From: a virus
IMG/VR virus record: IMGVR_UViG_3300042296_000672
Coordinates: 1-20,873 of that record
Length of the DNA stretch: 20,873 nucleotides
Direction: 5' to 3' (one strand)
Of the stretch, positions 6,462 through 15,304 are shown one piece after another (within the stretch, counting starts at the first letter, position 1; every line of letters begins with the position of its first letter). The position numbers were made by a program, and so were the translations under genes. Under the pieces are notes generated by a model. It saw nothing but the letters and a program-made list of their open reading frames with translations, did not search any database and was not told the DNA's origin.

Positions 6462-8291
6462 CTACTCAGGTATAATTATTTCAGTTCGTGTTGGCTTTGC
6501 AACTAAGGCAAATTCGGCATTCATATCAGCAAGTAATGCATCGTCATTTTTCGTGAGCCACTCAGCACCGTTACGGCTTATGAGTTTGTAAACGATGCTG
6601 TCTGCCATGAGGTGACGCTGTATATCGACTTCATTGACTGCGCCCAGCATACTGGCAGTTTGAATGTCTGCCATTGATTGACCATAAAGAGAATCAAACA
6701 AAATAACGGCATCCAGCATCCTTTCGGCTTCGGCTTCACCACTATAGCGTTTCTTGACTAACTCACGCTGTGCCCGAATCTTTACCTGTATTGGTGCGTT
6801 CGCCTCGTTCAATGCTTTTAATTCATCAATCAGGCTTGCTTCGTTGCGTATCATGAAGGATTGAGGTGCAACAACGATAGGCATTTCAGGATTGACAATG
6901 TTTCTTAACCTAATTAATATCCATAAATGATTCCAAATTATGTGTTTAAACATGTGGTCGGAAATCATTTTAATTAATGTGTATTTGCCCTCTCTATCTA
7001 CTTCTTTAGCATCACCGCTCTGTACACTATCATTGAATAATTGATAGATACTTTGCTCGGCTTTTTTAATCAGCATCTCCCACGTTTCGCCCATGTACCG
7101 CAGACCCTCAACTGGTGGCTGTACAAATGAAATCGGGTCATCTACCAATGTTTGATTTTCGAGCGTAGTGCTGTCGGGTACTTTAACAATGTACTTGCCA
7201 TAAGGACTTCGGACATTGACTGAACCTGTGCCATTACATGAATTGCACTTACGCCTATTCTCGCCTTCTGCATCCCACACATAGCCATTATCACAACCTT
7301 GTGCATTGCATGGCATTTCCTTTTCAACAACCTGCGGATAGCCTGTCATTAATCGTGATGCTTTCCAATCGTCAAAGGCTTTCAGTGCTTCGTTTCCGTA
7401 TGCAATGAATCCCGATAGGAATGACTTGTAGTAATCAATGAATTGAGGCATTGCGAGGTCGTTCAAATCGAACGTGCCGTTGTTGTTGGTGTACGGCATC
7501 CAACTGCCGTAATCCTTCTCGCCAAACATGGCTTTACGGGTCTTGTAATCGTAACGCCCGATTGACGTGGCAGACAATCCACCATTTAAAACGATTGGTA
7601 TTTCACCTAAATTATGAACGTACCAAGGTTCGGTCGTGAATGATGTTTCGCCACTTTTGCTCTCAAGCAATTTAAACTCTCTGTGCTTATAATAAGCATC
7701 TTTAGTAATTGTAATAAACACACGACCTACCGTGCCATCATCGAAATAGAAACGGTCTTCGGGTTTGTAAAAAGTAATTCTGTCTTCGGTTAGTTCGGTA
7801 ATACAAACCCAATAGATTTGATATGGTTTCGGGTCGAGTTGTACCGATGCATCCTCAACGCCTTCACCTGCTGGCAACCACGTCAGATAGCCGTTCGGGT
7901 CGGATATAACGCGAGGCGCAACGTCATTGAAGATGTAGGCGTAGTAATCCTTCCCTGTGCCGTACGCCTTCGTATTGCCGAATATAGGACGGTCAAGATA
8001 CTCGGCTGTATCATCATCTACATAGACGTTAAATGGTGCTTCACCAATGGGGTAGAATATTTCATTCATTGCCCGATTAATGGCATCCATTGTAATCGGC
8101 TCAAAGTTGTTTAGTCGAAAATTCAGAATTTCATCGGATTCGTTCGGGCGTTGCAGGAATAGCAACTTCGCAGGATTGTGACCCTGCGTATGAACTATCA
8201 TCGAATAGAATTCTGATGCGCCCCGAAGCCATCCATCTGGACGTGCTTCGGGGTCGAACCAAAAACCATAACCTGTGTCAATTGCTTGCAT
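6462..8291 (-). CDS. Portal protein with internal DnaJ-like zinc motif
   Basis: A 609-aa protein called as the portal, the dodecameric ring at the capsid vertex through which DNA is pumped. Support comes from its length, its place directly before the MuF-type minor head gene, and a helix-rich C-terminal third (about 395-580) containing motifs such as AEQSIYQLFNDSVQSGDAKE and a long charged helix like the portal stem and wing regions. The odd feature is residues 328-357: C328-x4-C333-x15-C349-x2-C352 followed by NGTG, the pattern of one DnaJ-type zinc-binding unit, sitting mid-protein just before the stem-like part. The start at 8291 follows the upstream stop by 10 bases. Confidence is high for a portal role, and lower for zinc binding, which no experiment here supports. 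Confidence 0.75.
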   Translation of the reverse strand: MQAIDTGYGFWFDPEARPDGWLRGASEFYSMIVHTQGHNPAKLLFLQRPNESDEILNFRLNNFEPITMDAINRAMNEIFYPIGEAPFNVYVDDDTAEYLDRPIFGNTKAYGTGKDYYAYIFNDVAPRVISDPNGYLTWLPAGEGVEDASVQLDPKPYQIYWVCITELTEDRITFYKPEDRFYFDDGTVGRVFITITKDAYYKHREFKLLESKSGETSFTTEPWYVHNLGEIPIVLNGGLSATSIGRYDYKTRKAMFGEKDYGSWMPYTNNNGTFDLNDLAMPQFIDYYKSFLSGFIAYGNEALKAFDDWKASRLMTGYPQVVEKEMPCNAQGCDNGYVWDAEGENRRKCNSCNGTGSVNVRSPYGKYIVKVPDSTTLENQTLVDDPISFVQPPVEGLRYMGETWEMLIKKAEQSIYQLFNDSVQSGDAKEVDREGKYTLIKMISDHMFKHIIWNHLWILIRLRNIVNPEMPIVVAPQSFMIRNEASLIDELKALNEANAPIQVKIRAQRELVKKRYSGEAEAERMLDAVILFDSLYGQSMADIQTASMLGAVNEVDIQRHLMADSIVYKLISRNGAEWLTKNDDALLADMNAEFALVAKPTRTEIIIPE

Positions 8292-8301
8292 CAGGTCGTG
8301 C

Positions 8302-8859
8302 TTATACTGTACCTAAATCGAAAACGTATTGAGTGCCTTGAGTCAAGCCTGTGAACTTAATAGTTACAGCCATGTGCTTAGACTCTTGGTTGTTATCGGG
8401 TGTAACGGGATTCATTACAAGTGTGAAGTTATCAACTCTCCACATTCTGCCATCGCAACTTCCGTAGTACAAATTGTACACGTTCGGATTGTTTTGAATT
8501 GAATTGTAGAAGGCTTCCTTCTCGAATACGATTGGGTTTGTGCCTGTTTCGCTGAAATCGTAATCCATGATGGCGAGCGTCCATGTCTTGCCTGTCAATT
8601 GCTCGGCATTACATGACTGCATTCTGACTTCGTTGATACTTGGTTCGGGTAAAGAACCTAACAAACCCTTAATTACACGGGCATTGTTGGCTGTTACCGC
8701 AGCCTGCCAAACGGACAAATCCGTAGGCTGTGCAAGGATGGTGGTATCATCGCAAGATACGAATCCAAGGAATGGAATACCGCCGGGTTTTTTGTTGATT
8801 CCGCAACTTGCGGATAAGGCTGGAACTGCAACGGTACAGCCTGAACAGGATAATGGCAT
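8302..8859 (-). CDS. Putative major tail (tube) protein
   Basis: A 185-aa protein with no signal peptide or membrane segment and a beta-rich profile. It has six cysteines: C5, C8 and C19 near the N-terminus and three others in SC pairs. It shows no enzymatic motif. I suggest the tail tube subunit because its size fits, it ends the tail block, and it is preceded by the same terminator-promoter element as the capsid gene, as expected for a protein made in hundreds of copies. Its position after the tail-tip genes and before the portal is not the usual place for a tube gene, which precedes the tape measure in most siphophages. A head-tail connector, or an abundant head protein, is the alternative. 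Confidence 0.55.
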   Translation of the reverse strand: MPLSCSGCTVAVPALSASCGINKKPGGIPFLGFVSCDDTTILAQPTDLSVWQAAVTANNARVIKGLLGSLPEPSINEVRMQSCNAEQLTGKTWTLAIMDYDFSETGTNPIVFEKEAFYNSIQNNPNVYNLYYGSCDGRMWRVDNFTLVMNPVTPDNNQESKHMAVTIKFTGLTQGTQYVFDLGTV

Positions 8860-8943
8860 ATTAAATAGTGTTTAAATGTGAACTGAAATGAAACCTATTA
8901 TATGGCAATTAGCCTAATGCGCTGGGTGCGCTATGAATTGGTA

Positions 8944-8974
8944 CAAATATACGAAATAAAAACGCCCGCACAAA
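8944..8974 (-). promoter_or_regulatory. Consensus Bacteroidota promoter for the 185-aa gene
   Basis: TTTG (8974-8971), exactly 19 bases, then TATATTTG (8951-8944) on the minus strand: a full match to the Bacteroides -33/-7 consensus in sequence and spacing. Transcription would start near 8938, giving a leader of about 80 bases that contains a GCGC-ACCCA-GCGC inverted repeat soon after the start. The -33 box is the first four bases of the 3' arm of the terminator at 8954-8992. Confidence 0.7.
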
Positions 8975-8992
8975 TATAAATTTATGCGAGCG
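8954..8992 (-). terminator. Rho-independent terminator after the 388-aa gene
   Basis: On the minus strand a 12-bp stem (CGCTCGCATAAA wrapped around a 6-base loop with its partner arm; two G-U pairs; 8963-8992... 8964-8991 for the core 11 bp), then TTTTTATTT (8962-8954). As at 2564-2604, the wobbles are G-U only in minus-strand RNA, so it acts on the leftward transcript. It would stop read-through from the tail-tip genes into the putative tube gene. Confidence 0.75.
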
Positions 8993-9029
8993 CAACCTTT
9001 TAAACAATCACGAAAAAAAGTAACCGATG

Positions 9030-9061
9030 CAAAGATACATCAACATTGCTGATAATCCAAA
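9030..9061 (-). promoter_or_regulatory. Second promoter upstream of the 8954-8992 terminator
   Basis: TTTG (9061-9058), 20 bases, then TATCTTTG (9037-9030) on the minus strand, again a full consensus match. It overlaps the end of the 388-aa gene. Because the terminator lies only about 35 bases downstream of the predicted start near 9024, it would make an RNA of about 70 nt unless polymerase reads through. Confidence 0.45.
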
Positions 9062-10206
9062 CAATCACATCCACGAAGTTCGGTGTCAATAATCCACATA
9101 TTGCTGTTGTCATTATTCTTATCTGCACCCGCTTGTGGCTGAACTTGGATAGTAGGCTCATTGCCAAGTCCTGTAAGCAATGCAACCGAACCGCTCATGT
9201 TGTTATTCCATATCTGAGCAACGTATGGTGGGCATGGCTTAAGGCGAACACGAAATAGGGGATAGGTTTTTGTCTTAATTGAAAAACATTGACGTTCGGG
9301 TATATCCTTCTCGATGAAGTGTCCGACTTGTTCAACATTGCCGTAGAACCTGTGCAGGTTGCGATAGGTTGCACCTTGTCCGCTTCGTAATTGTATTAAA
9401 TTATTTACAGCGAGTACCTGCCTTGGAAATGGCTGTGGATTTGCTTCAAAGGGTGAGCCAAACCATGTAAGGTTAGGACTTGGATTCGAGTAAGTATAAC
9501 CAAAGCAATCTGTTGTGCTATAAACGCCCTCAAATTGGATTGTATCTTGACAGCGTGCTACTTCATAGGTTTGACTATAAATGTTGAATGATGCGCCTGT
9601 AAATGGCGTTATCGTGAACATGAAATAGAATTGACTTGGAAAGCCTGTGGGTAATGTCGTAGGTAGGCATAAATTAATATTCTGCACCCACCTGTACCAT
9701 GCTTGATTCGGCAGTGTACGACTTGAAGCATCTCTATCTAAATCAAGAAATACAGACGCCTGTTGTATCATATCATCTGCATAATTGTGCGGTGTTGGTG
9801 TCGGTATAGTGAACTCAGCACCTGTACAGGCATCGAATAGCCTTGCCCTTATGGTGAAGTTTGTCGGGTTGAGGCTGTAATGATACCATCCGTAAGTAAT
9901 GAAGTTAGGTGTGGTTTGTGTGCTATAAATACCAATCGGTTTGGGTGCGTTTCGGGTCGATTGATATTGAAATTGAAAACTTAGGCAATCACCTTTGGCA
10001 ACGGGTTGATTGAAGCAGAAATCGTTCGGGCAAAGGTTGTTATTCCATGCATCCGATAGATTGCATATTATCTCATCCTGTATAATTGGTTCGCATACGT
10101 TGCAGGGATTATTAACTCCCAACGGCACAACTATGTCAATTACGCCTATCGTTACGCCATTACCAATTCCAATTGGCACGCTGTCATGATTTATTACTAT
10201 TCCCAT
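9040..10206 (-). CDS. Cysteine-rich putative tail-tip protein, 388 aa
   Basis: A 388-aa protein that I cannot place in a named family. It is beta-rich and has 15 cysteines spread over its length, including CNVC near residue 40 and a CDCLDYQQC ending. It starts one base after the 1117-aa gene and so belongs to the tail-tip/fibre cluster that follows the tape measure and hub-like genes. There is no signal peptide or membrane segment. The composition (many T, N, P, Y, F) is typical of phage tip or receptor-contact proteins. The cysteines could form disulfides once the particle is outside the cell, or bind metal. The downstream 180-base gap holds the terminator and promoters described separately. 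Confidence 0.65.
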   Translation of the reverse strand: MGIVINHDSVPIGIGNGVTIGVIDIVVPLGVNNPCNVCEPIIQDEIICNLSDAWNNNLCPNDFCFNQPVAKGDCLSFQFQYQSTRNAPKPIGIYSTQTTPNFITYGWYHYSLNPTNFTIRARLFDACTGAEFTIPTPTPHNYADDMIQQASVFLDLDRDASSRTLPNQAWYRWVQNINLCLPTTLPTGFPSQFYFMFTITPFTGASFNIYSQTYEVARCQDTIQFEGVYSTTDCFGYTYSNPSPNLTWFGSPFEANPQPFPRQVLAVNNLIQLRSGQGATYRNLHRFYGNVEQVGHFIEKDIPERQCFSIKTKTYPLFRVRLKPCPPYVAQIWNNNMSGSVALLTGLGNEPTIQVQPQAGADKNNDNSNMWIIDTELRGCDCLDYQQC

Positions 10207-10207
10207 G

Positions 10208-13200
10208 TTATGGTCTAATTAAAAAGTGAAGTTTTATTTCGTAATCGCCTTGAATTGGCAGTGCGGGATAATCAATATCGAAATTAATATCGGCATTCAC
10301 TCCGAATTGAGGCGATAGATTGCTGATGAATTGTGAATCAATCGGAATGATTATATTACCTGCAACGGGTTGCGCTGATGTGCTTGACAACATACCGCCT
10401 CTGAATGGTACGATTTCAAGTGCTACTCCAAACATTTGCCTATTCACTGTTGAACTGCCCCATTGCGCATTTACATTGATTGTTCCCGTTGTGGCACAAG
10501 GGTCAGCCGTACCGATTGGTATTGGAGTAGGTGTGGAATCGTCGGGGTATTCAATTTCAATATCATCAATGAAATCATTCGGATTTATCTTAGCATAATC
10601 CGTTACGCCATTGGGTCGCTCAATTGTTTGGAATGCGTGATAGATTTCTTTATTATCAAATATCTGAAACTCCATTTGCCAATCAAAAATGATATTCCGA
10701 TTCCGCATTGAGAAGGGCGGTAATTGTTGCTGGCAGTCGGCATCGAATAGGTAGATGGTGTCGGATGCGCCTAAACCGCTACCAACGTAAAGAATGCCTT
10801 GTGCAAGTAGTATAAATGCTGGCTTCGAACCTGTGCCAATGAATAAGTTTGTAACTACGTTGTATGATTGCGTGTCGTATCCAATTACGCTATCAACTGA
10901 ATCGGAGGTATAAATTACTCCACCAAATTCGGTAAAGAATCCAAATGTGTATGTAATTGCAATTGATTGAACTATTGCAAGGGTATTTACATCAATTACG
11001 TCAATGCTTGTAGCACCTACCCATATTTCATCGCCTACTAATTTAATTGCAACGGCACTTGTAACGGCAATTGTACCTACGTGGGTTAGTGTTGAGTAGT
11101 CTACCCGCTCAACGCTTGTACTTGCTTGACACGCTACCCATATCTCATTAATTAATGGTATAAATTCAACCTGTACTGGATTGCTACCTGTACCCAATGT
11201 AATAGGCGCACCCACAACTAAATTTGTATTTACATTGATTCGCTCAATTGTATTTGCAGACCCATTTGCTACAATTAACTCTTGAGATTGTGGAATGTAT
11301 TTTATTCCACTTATCAAATCCCCTGCCGTACCAATTGCAATTGTAGCAATTATTGAACGACTTGTAACCGAAATGCAGTAAACAAATTGATTCCCTGTGT
11401 CTGATATGTACACACAATTATTTGCAGGGCAATATTCGGCATAAGATATATTTGTCGCAGGTAATGCAATTGCAGTAATAAATGTTGCAGTGTTCGCATC
11501 GAATATGTGTACTTCAAGGTTGGCTACTTCTAACGCCCAAACCTCTGTCGTTGTTGGAATGAATACTATTTCCTGACTATATTCAGAACCACTTACCCCA
11601 CTCTGCATACTTCCAAAACTCTGCCCAAAATTACACTGATTTACCTGTGTGGCAATCGCACAATCAAGGCTTGCACTCGTTAATGGCGCACGCTGGAATT
11701 GACCTTCAACACGTTGGAATAATCCCTCTCTGCCAATGTTGCGGTAAATGTTGTCGGGAATTGTAAATGGGAATGTAACTTCCAAACTTGAACCCGTACC
11801 TTGCGATACCATACCCTCTTCGGTAAATATCGCACCGCAAGTATTCTTTGCCTGTGGTTGAAAAAACATCGTATCGAGTAGTAAATTACCCGTTAATGGA
11901 TTCTCCTCATACACGTCTAATTTAACGGCTGTAAGTGCCGTTCTTGCATCGGTAAGCAATCCGCCTGTCTTAGCACTCAATTCGGCATTTGTTGCTGACA
12001 AATCTAATCTTAATGATGACTCCAAATCCATATTGACAGGAACGCCCCGAACGGTTTGGATAGTGCTTACATACTCTTGCTCAACCGTTCTCCAAACTAA
12101 ATCCAAACTACCCAATGGCATCGCTTCGTCATCGTAATTAATTAATTGAATCGGTTGAGGTGTAATTGTACTTCTTGTTTCTTGGTCAAGCGCACTAATC
12201 GCAACAAATATAAATCGGTAACTTAATGAAATACCACTTATGCCTTCCAAATCTGGATGCAGTGCGCTTACATCAAACTCGGCTTGAAAGTTATCGCCCG
12301 TTATATTCACAGGTGCGACCGTTGGCGTAATGTTTGTGCTTACTGCCAATGTAGTCAAATCGGCTTGCTCGTACTCGTAATTCTCGTAATAATCTAATTG
12401 ATTGTTTTGTGCATCATTTCTAATCATGTACACCCACATCGCATCGGGTGGCGTGCCCGAAACGTTGCCACTTATGTAATCGAAATCAACAACAACCGAA
12501 GTAGGTCGTGTCGTGCTGAGATAATCGGTTGCCGTACCCGTTGCCGTTCTTGCCAATGTAACCGAATTTAATATCAATCGCATAGGCGATACCGTTACAC
12601 TCGGTTCGTTGTAGAATGGCAACTCTGCCTTAATTGAGAAAATAGCATCTTGATACACCGCACCAATTGTTCTATAAACAACCGTTGCCCACGTCATGTA
12701 CTTGGGATTTCTATAAACAGAGTTCTCCGATTCGTTATTAATTATTAAATCATTCCGCACGCTATTCTTCAATAGCACGTCATGATTATTAATGAAGTTA
12801 TTACCTGCTGGCTGAGTCGTATCGGCAGGCATATTAAAATGAATTGTAATGGTCATACTCGTACCACCGCTTGCAATTACACCACCGATATAAGGTGTTC
12901 GTGCGCTGTTTTCTTCGCTTGGTTGTTCACCATACCATTCCATTTGAAATGAGCCATCAACACTTGGCTCACCCTCTTCTGGAGTAATTAAACAAACACG
13001 ATACTTCCAACCTGCAATGGGATAATCTTGATACGCCCAATTTACTATCTGAGCAAATAACCACTGACTGAAATATATTTCATCGCCAACGACAAGAGGC
13101 TGAGCAAGGGTGTGAGTTATGCTAAATATATTCCGATTCGCCATGCACGAACCATGAAACACCTCGCAGTCAGCATTGAAGTTACTATTGTCAATCGTAA

Positions 13201-13561
13201 CCTCGCTACTCGCATCGTCAAGCCTCCATGCCGTTGTTGCAATTTCGCAATATACCTCTTCCCATGTAAGATTGACCCGAACTATATTACCGCTTCGAGT
13301 TACCAATATCGTACATGAACCAATGCCCGGCACGCCATCGCCAACATACGTCATTGTGTACGTTCTGCACTGACATATTGCGAACGCATCCGATGCGGGC
13401 AGTCCCGTAAATGCAGGGCAGGTGCAACTAAATGCGTATGTGTGCGCACCGTCCGAATTGCAGAACTGCAAGTCGATTGTATCGCCATCGCAAATGCGTC
13501 CAAGGTTCACATCGAAACTCGCACCACTTACGCCTATATCAATTATTTGTCTGTTTGCCAT
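10208..13561 (-). CDS. Large tail protein with inserted YVTN-type beta-propeller
   Basis: A 1117-aa protein, the largest here. Residues 1-190 hold 11 cysteines, including pairs CTC (46-48) and CQC (63-65). Residues about 200-620 are beta-rich with no motif I recognise. Residues about 660-940 contain seven repeats of roughly 35-45 residues with the YVTN/NHL propeller pattern, a strand ending in 'xEIWVA' or 'xxLIVANG' and then a strand with 'V(D/N)xxT': for example ELIVANG (761-767), NEIWVAC (805-811), DEIWVGA (844-850), IYTSD (883-887) and LYVGSG (924-929). Residues 945-1117 return to the tail-like style. Position after the tape measure and hub-like genes makes it a tail-tip or fibre protein. 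The propeller is a plausible receptor- or glycan-binding head, which is inference. Confidence 0.75.
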   Translation of the reverse strand: MANRQIIDIGVSGASFDVNLGRICDGDTIDLQFCNSDGAHTYAFSCTCPAFTGLPASDAFAICQCRTYTMTYVGDGVPGIGSCTILVTRSGNIVRVNLTWEEVYCEIATTAWRLDDASSEVTIDNSNFNADCEVFHGSCMANRNIFSITHTLAQPLVVGDEIYFSQWLFAQIVNWAYQDYPIAGWKYRVCLITPEEGEPSVDGSFQMEWYGEQPSEENSARTPYIGGVIASGGTSMTITIHFNMPADTTQPAGNNFINNHDVLLKNSVRNDLIINNESENSVYRNPKYMTWATVVYRTIGAVYQDAIFSIKAELPFYNEPSVTVSPMRLILNSVTLARTATGTATDYLSTTRPTSVVVDFDYISGNVSGTPPDAMWVYMIRNDAQNNQLDYYENYEYEQADLTTLAVSTNITPTVAPVNITGDNFQAEFDVSALHPDLEGISGISLSYRFIFVAISALDQETRSTITPQPIQLINYDDEAMPLGSLDLVWRTVEQEYVSTIQTVRGVPVNMDLESSLRLDLSATNAELSAKTGGLLTDARTALTAVKLDVYEENPLTGNLLLDTMFFQPQAKNTCGAIFTEEGMVSQGTGSSLEVTFPFTIPDNIYRNIGREGLFQRVEGQFQRAPLTSASLDCAIATQVNQCNFGQSFGSMQSGVSGSEYSQEIVFIPTTTEVWALEVANLEVHIFDANTATFITAIALPATNISYAEYCPANNCVYISDTGNQFVYCISVTSRSIIATIAIGTAGDLISGIKYIPQSQELIVANGSANTIERINVNTNLVVGAPITLGTGSNPVQVEFIPLINEIWVACQASTSVERVDYSTLTHVGTIAVTSAVAIKLVGDEIWVGATSIDVIDVNTLAIVQSIAITYTFGFFTEFGGVIYTSDSVDSVIGYDTQSYNVVTNLFIGTGSKPAFILLAQGILYVGSGLGASDTIYLFDADCQQQLPPFSMRNRNIIFDWQMEFQIFDNKEIYHAFQTIERPNGVTDYAKINPNDFIDDIEIEYPDDSTPTPIPIGTADPCATTGTINVNAQWGSSTVNRQMFGVALEIVPFRGGMLSSTSAQPVAGNIIIPIDSQFISNLSPQFGVNADINFDIDYPALPIQGDYEIKLHFLIRP

Positions 13562-13564
13562 AAT

Positions 13565-15304
13565 TTAAAATTCGCCTGTAATTCTTATTGTTCTTTCGCC
13601 AAAATTGGCAATGATTGTATTGATTTTGCCCTGTACGGTTGTGCCGTATGGTGTCTGCATCCGAACGGTTCTATTAACACTCAAGTTCTTTACCATCACG
13701 CAATCCATCTTGGCTTCAATTTCATAATCCCAGAAGCGGTATGGGTTCTGCGTGGGGTCGTTTATAGCGTGGAAGTCTTTGTAGATGTTAGAAGTTCCGC
13801 TTTGTAAATTACCCACATAGGAAATGCAAAATCTTGGATTGGATTGAATTACATTGGTAGGATATAATGTTTGGTTCTCTTTAACATATTGCTGAATTGG
13901 GGCAGTGCGTGGTCTTGCTTCATCCACCGTATTTGAATCTTGGTCCCATTCATAATATTTGGGTACGGCAAATTCTTCCTTCTGCAATAATGGCATCCAC
14001 CTTGTACTTGAAATAACATTTCCATATTGAACATTTAGCAACCCTAAAAATGGATATGAACTTACCCCACTTCGAGGCCATAATTCATCACTAAACCTTA
14101 CGGGTGCGAAATTTAATTGAACATCTTTTACATCTCGCCATGACTCCCACCCTGCAGGATTATTGTACCACTTAACATAATCGAAATAGACTGAATATAA
14201 ATCTATGCTGTGATTCCCGCACCCTTCACTTAAATCCATTTGAGCCTTAATTCTTTGAGCGGAATACAACGTACCTTGATTATATTTAAAGCACGGACCA
14301 TTTAGTATATTGCCACGCTTAGCCTCAGCAATTGCATCGAATATAATGGGCGCACCCAAGTAATAATCTTTGCGCTCCATGTAAAGCACTCCATTCTCAA
14401 CCCACCAATTAGCATTAAAATCAGATGCAATTTGATTGAGAAATTCAGTTATGGTTTGGCGTGGTCTGTTCTCAACAATGTATCTTTGACTTGAATTGTT
14501 TTTATATTTCCTATCGCCGGGCTTTAATGGGGCGTAAAAATATAGAGTTGATGCATACCATGAATTAGGGTCTGTAAATATACCTGATACAAATGGCGTT
14601 GCTTGATTGCAATTGCAATACTTAGCCCCTTCTCCGATATAGTCAACTATTCGAGGGCTTGGGTGCTTACGTCCGCATGATATTAAATTTTCACCAATCC
14701 ATTTATTGAAATTTGTAATTGCATTGTTTTGACCGAATATAACAGAAAACAAACCTGATAATAAACTAATAATTACGGTGACTATTTGAACTATCACTAT
14801 AAGTAAGTGATGAAATACCGCAGGCTTTGAATCGTTGCAGTATGGTATCATGGGAATTGTTATACCCTTTGTTACATCAAGTGTCCAATGTGAATTATTC
14901 ACACTCCCATCAGGATTCTCAAGGTCAGTAGTTATCGGCGTGCGCTTGAAACAATCATAAATGCGTTCATCTGCATCCTCTCTCGTCATGCGTGCGACAA
15001 CAAAGCAATCACCCGTGCAGTAATCGACACTATCACCTTTGATTATGAAATCCTCATAGATAAATTCATTACAGCACTCATCCCAAATTTGAACCTTAAT
15101 GTATTTATACAACCCCTGCTGACTTGCTACGAGGGTGTTGAATATAAGGTCGAACCCATCATCAAAGAACTTCAATTCGTTGGTGTACGCCTTCTGTGTT
15201 GCACCCGTTTGCTCATCACGTGAATAGGTTACGCTGAACGATTCTAACCCTTCTATGCGCCCCCTAATTGGTGTCCCGTTTAATCTTACTTGTAATGAGC
15301 TCAT
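13565..15304 (-). CDS. Putative tail hub/tail-tip protein with a hydrophobic segment
   Basis: A 579-aa protein directly after the tape measure gene (ATGA overlap), where siphophages keep the distal-tail and tail-associated (hub) proteins. The start, with an N-terminal beta domain (residues 1-120), suits a Dit- or hub-like fold. The stretch around 284-312 (TITEFLNQIASDFNANWWVE then NGVLYMERKDYY) resembles hub proteins of the gp27/gpD type. The unusual part is residues 163-190, a 28-residue strongly hydrophobic run (HHLLIVIVQIVTVIISLLSG and on) that reads like one or two membrane helices, followed by a Cys-rich stretch (C210, C230, C232). It has no N-terminal signal peptide, so the segment is internal. 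It may enter the cell membrane during DNA delivery; this is a hypothesis. Confidence 0.65.
   Translation of the reverse strand: MSSLQVRLNGTPIRGRIEGLESFSVTYSRDEQTGATQKAYTNELKFFDDGFDLIFNTLVASQQGLYKYIKVQIWDECCNEFIYEDFIIKGDSVDYCTGDCFVVARMTREDADERIYDCFKRTPITTDLENPDGSVNNSHWTLDVTKGITIPMIPYCNDSKPAVFHHLLIVIVQIVTVIISLLSGLFSVIFGQNNAITNFNKWIGENLISCGRKHPSPRIVDYIGEGAKYCNCNQATPFVSGIFTDPNSWYASTLYFYAPLKPGDRKYKNNSSQRYIVENRPRQTITEFLNQIASDFNANWWVENGVLYMERKDYYLGAPIIFDAIAEAKRGNILNGPCFKYNQGTLYSAQRIKAQMDLSEGCGNHSIDLYSVYFDYVKWYNNPAGWESWRDVKDVQLNFAPVRFSDELWPRSGVSSYPFLGLLNVQYGNVISSTRWMPLLQKEEFAVPKYYEWDQDSNTVDEARPRTAPIQQYVKENQTLYPTNVIQSNPRFCISYVGNLQSGTSNIYKDFHAINDPTQNPYRFWDYEIEAKMDCVMVKNLSVNRTVRMQTPYGTTVQGKINTIIANFGERTIRITGEF

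Noticed and set aside
10742-11584. Tandem DNA repeat suggested by frequent GCAATTG-like words in the propeller region
   Set aside because: The similarity is at protein level between blades; the DNA copies are too diverged to be a tandem array, and AATTG words are frequent throughout the window.
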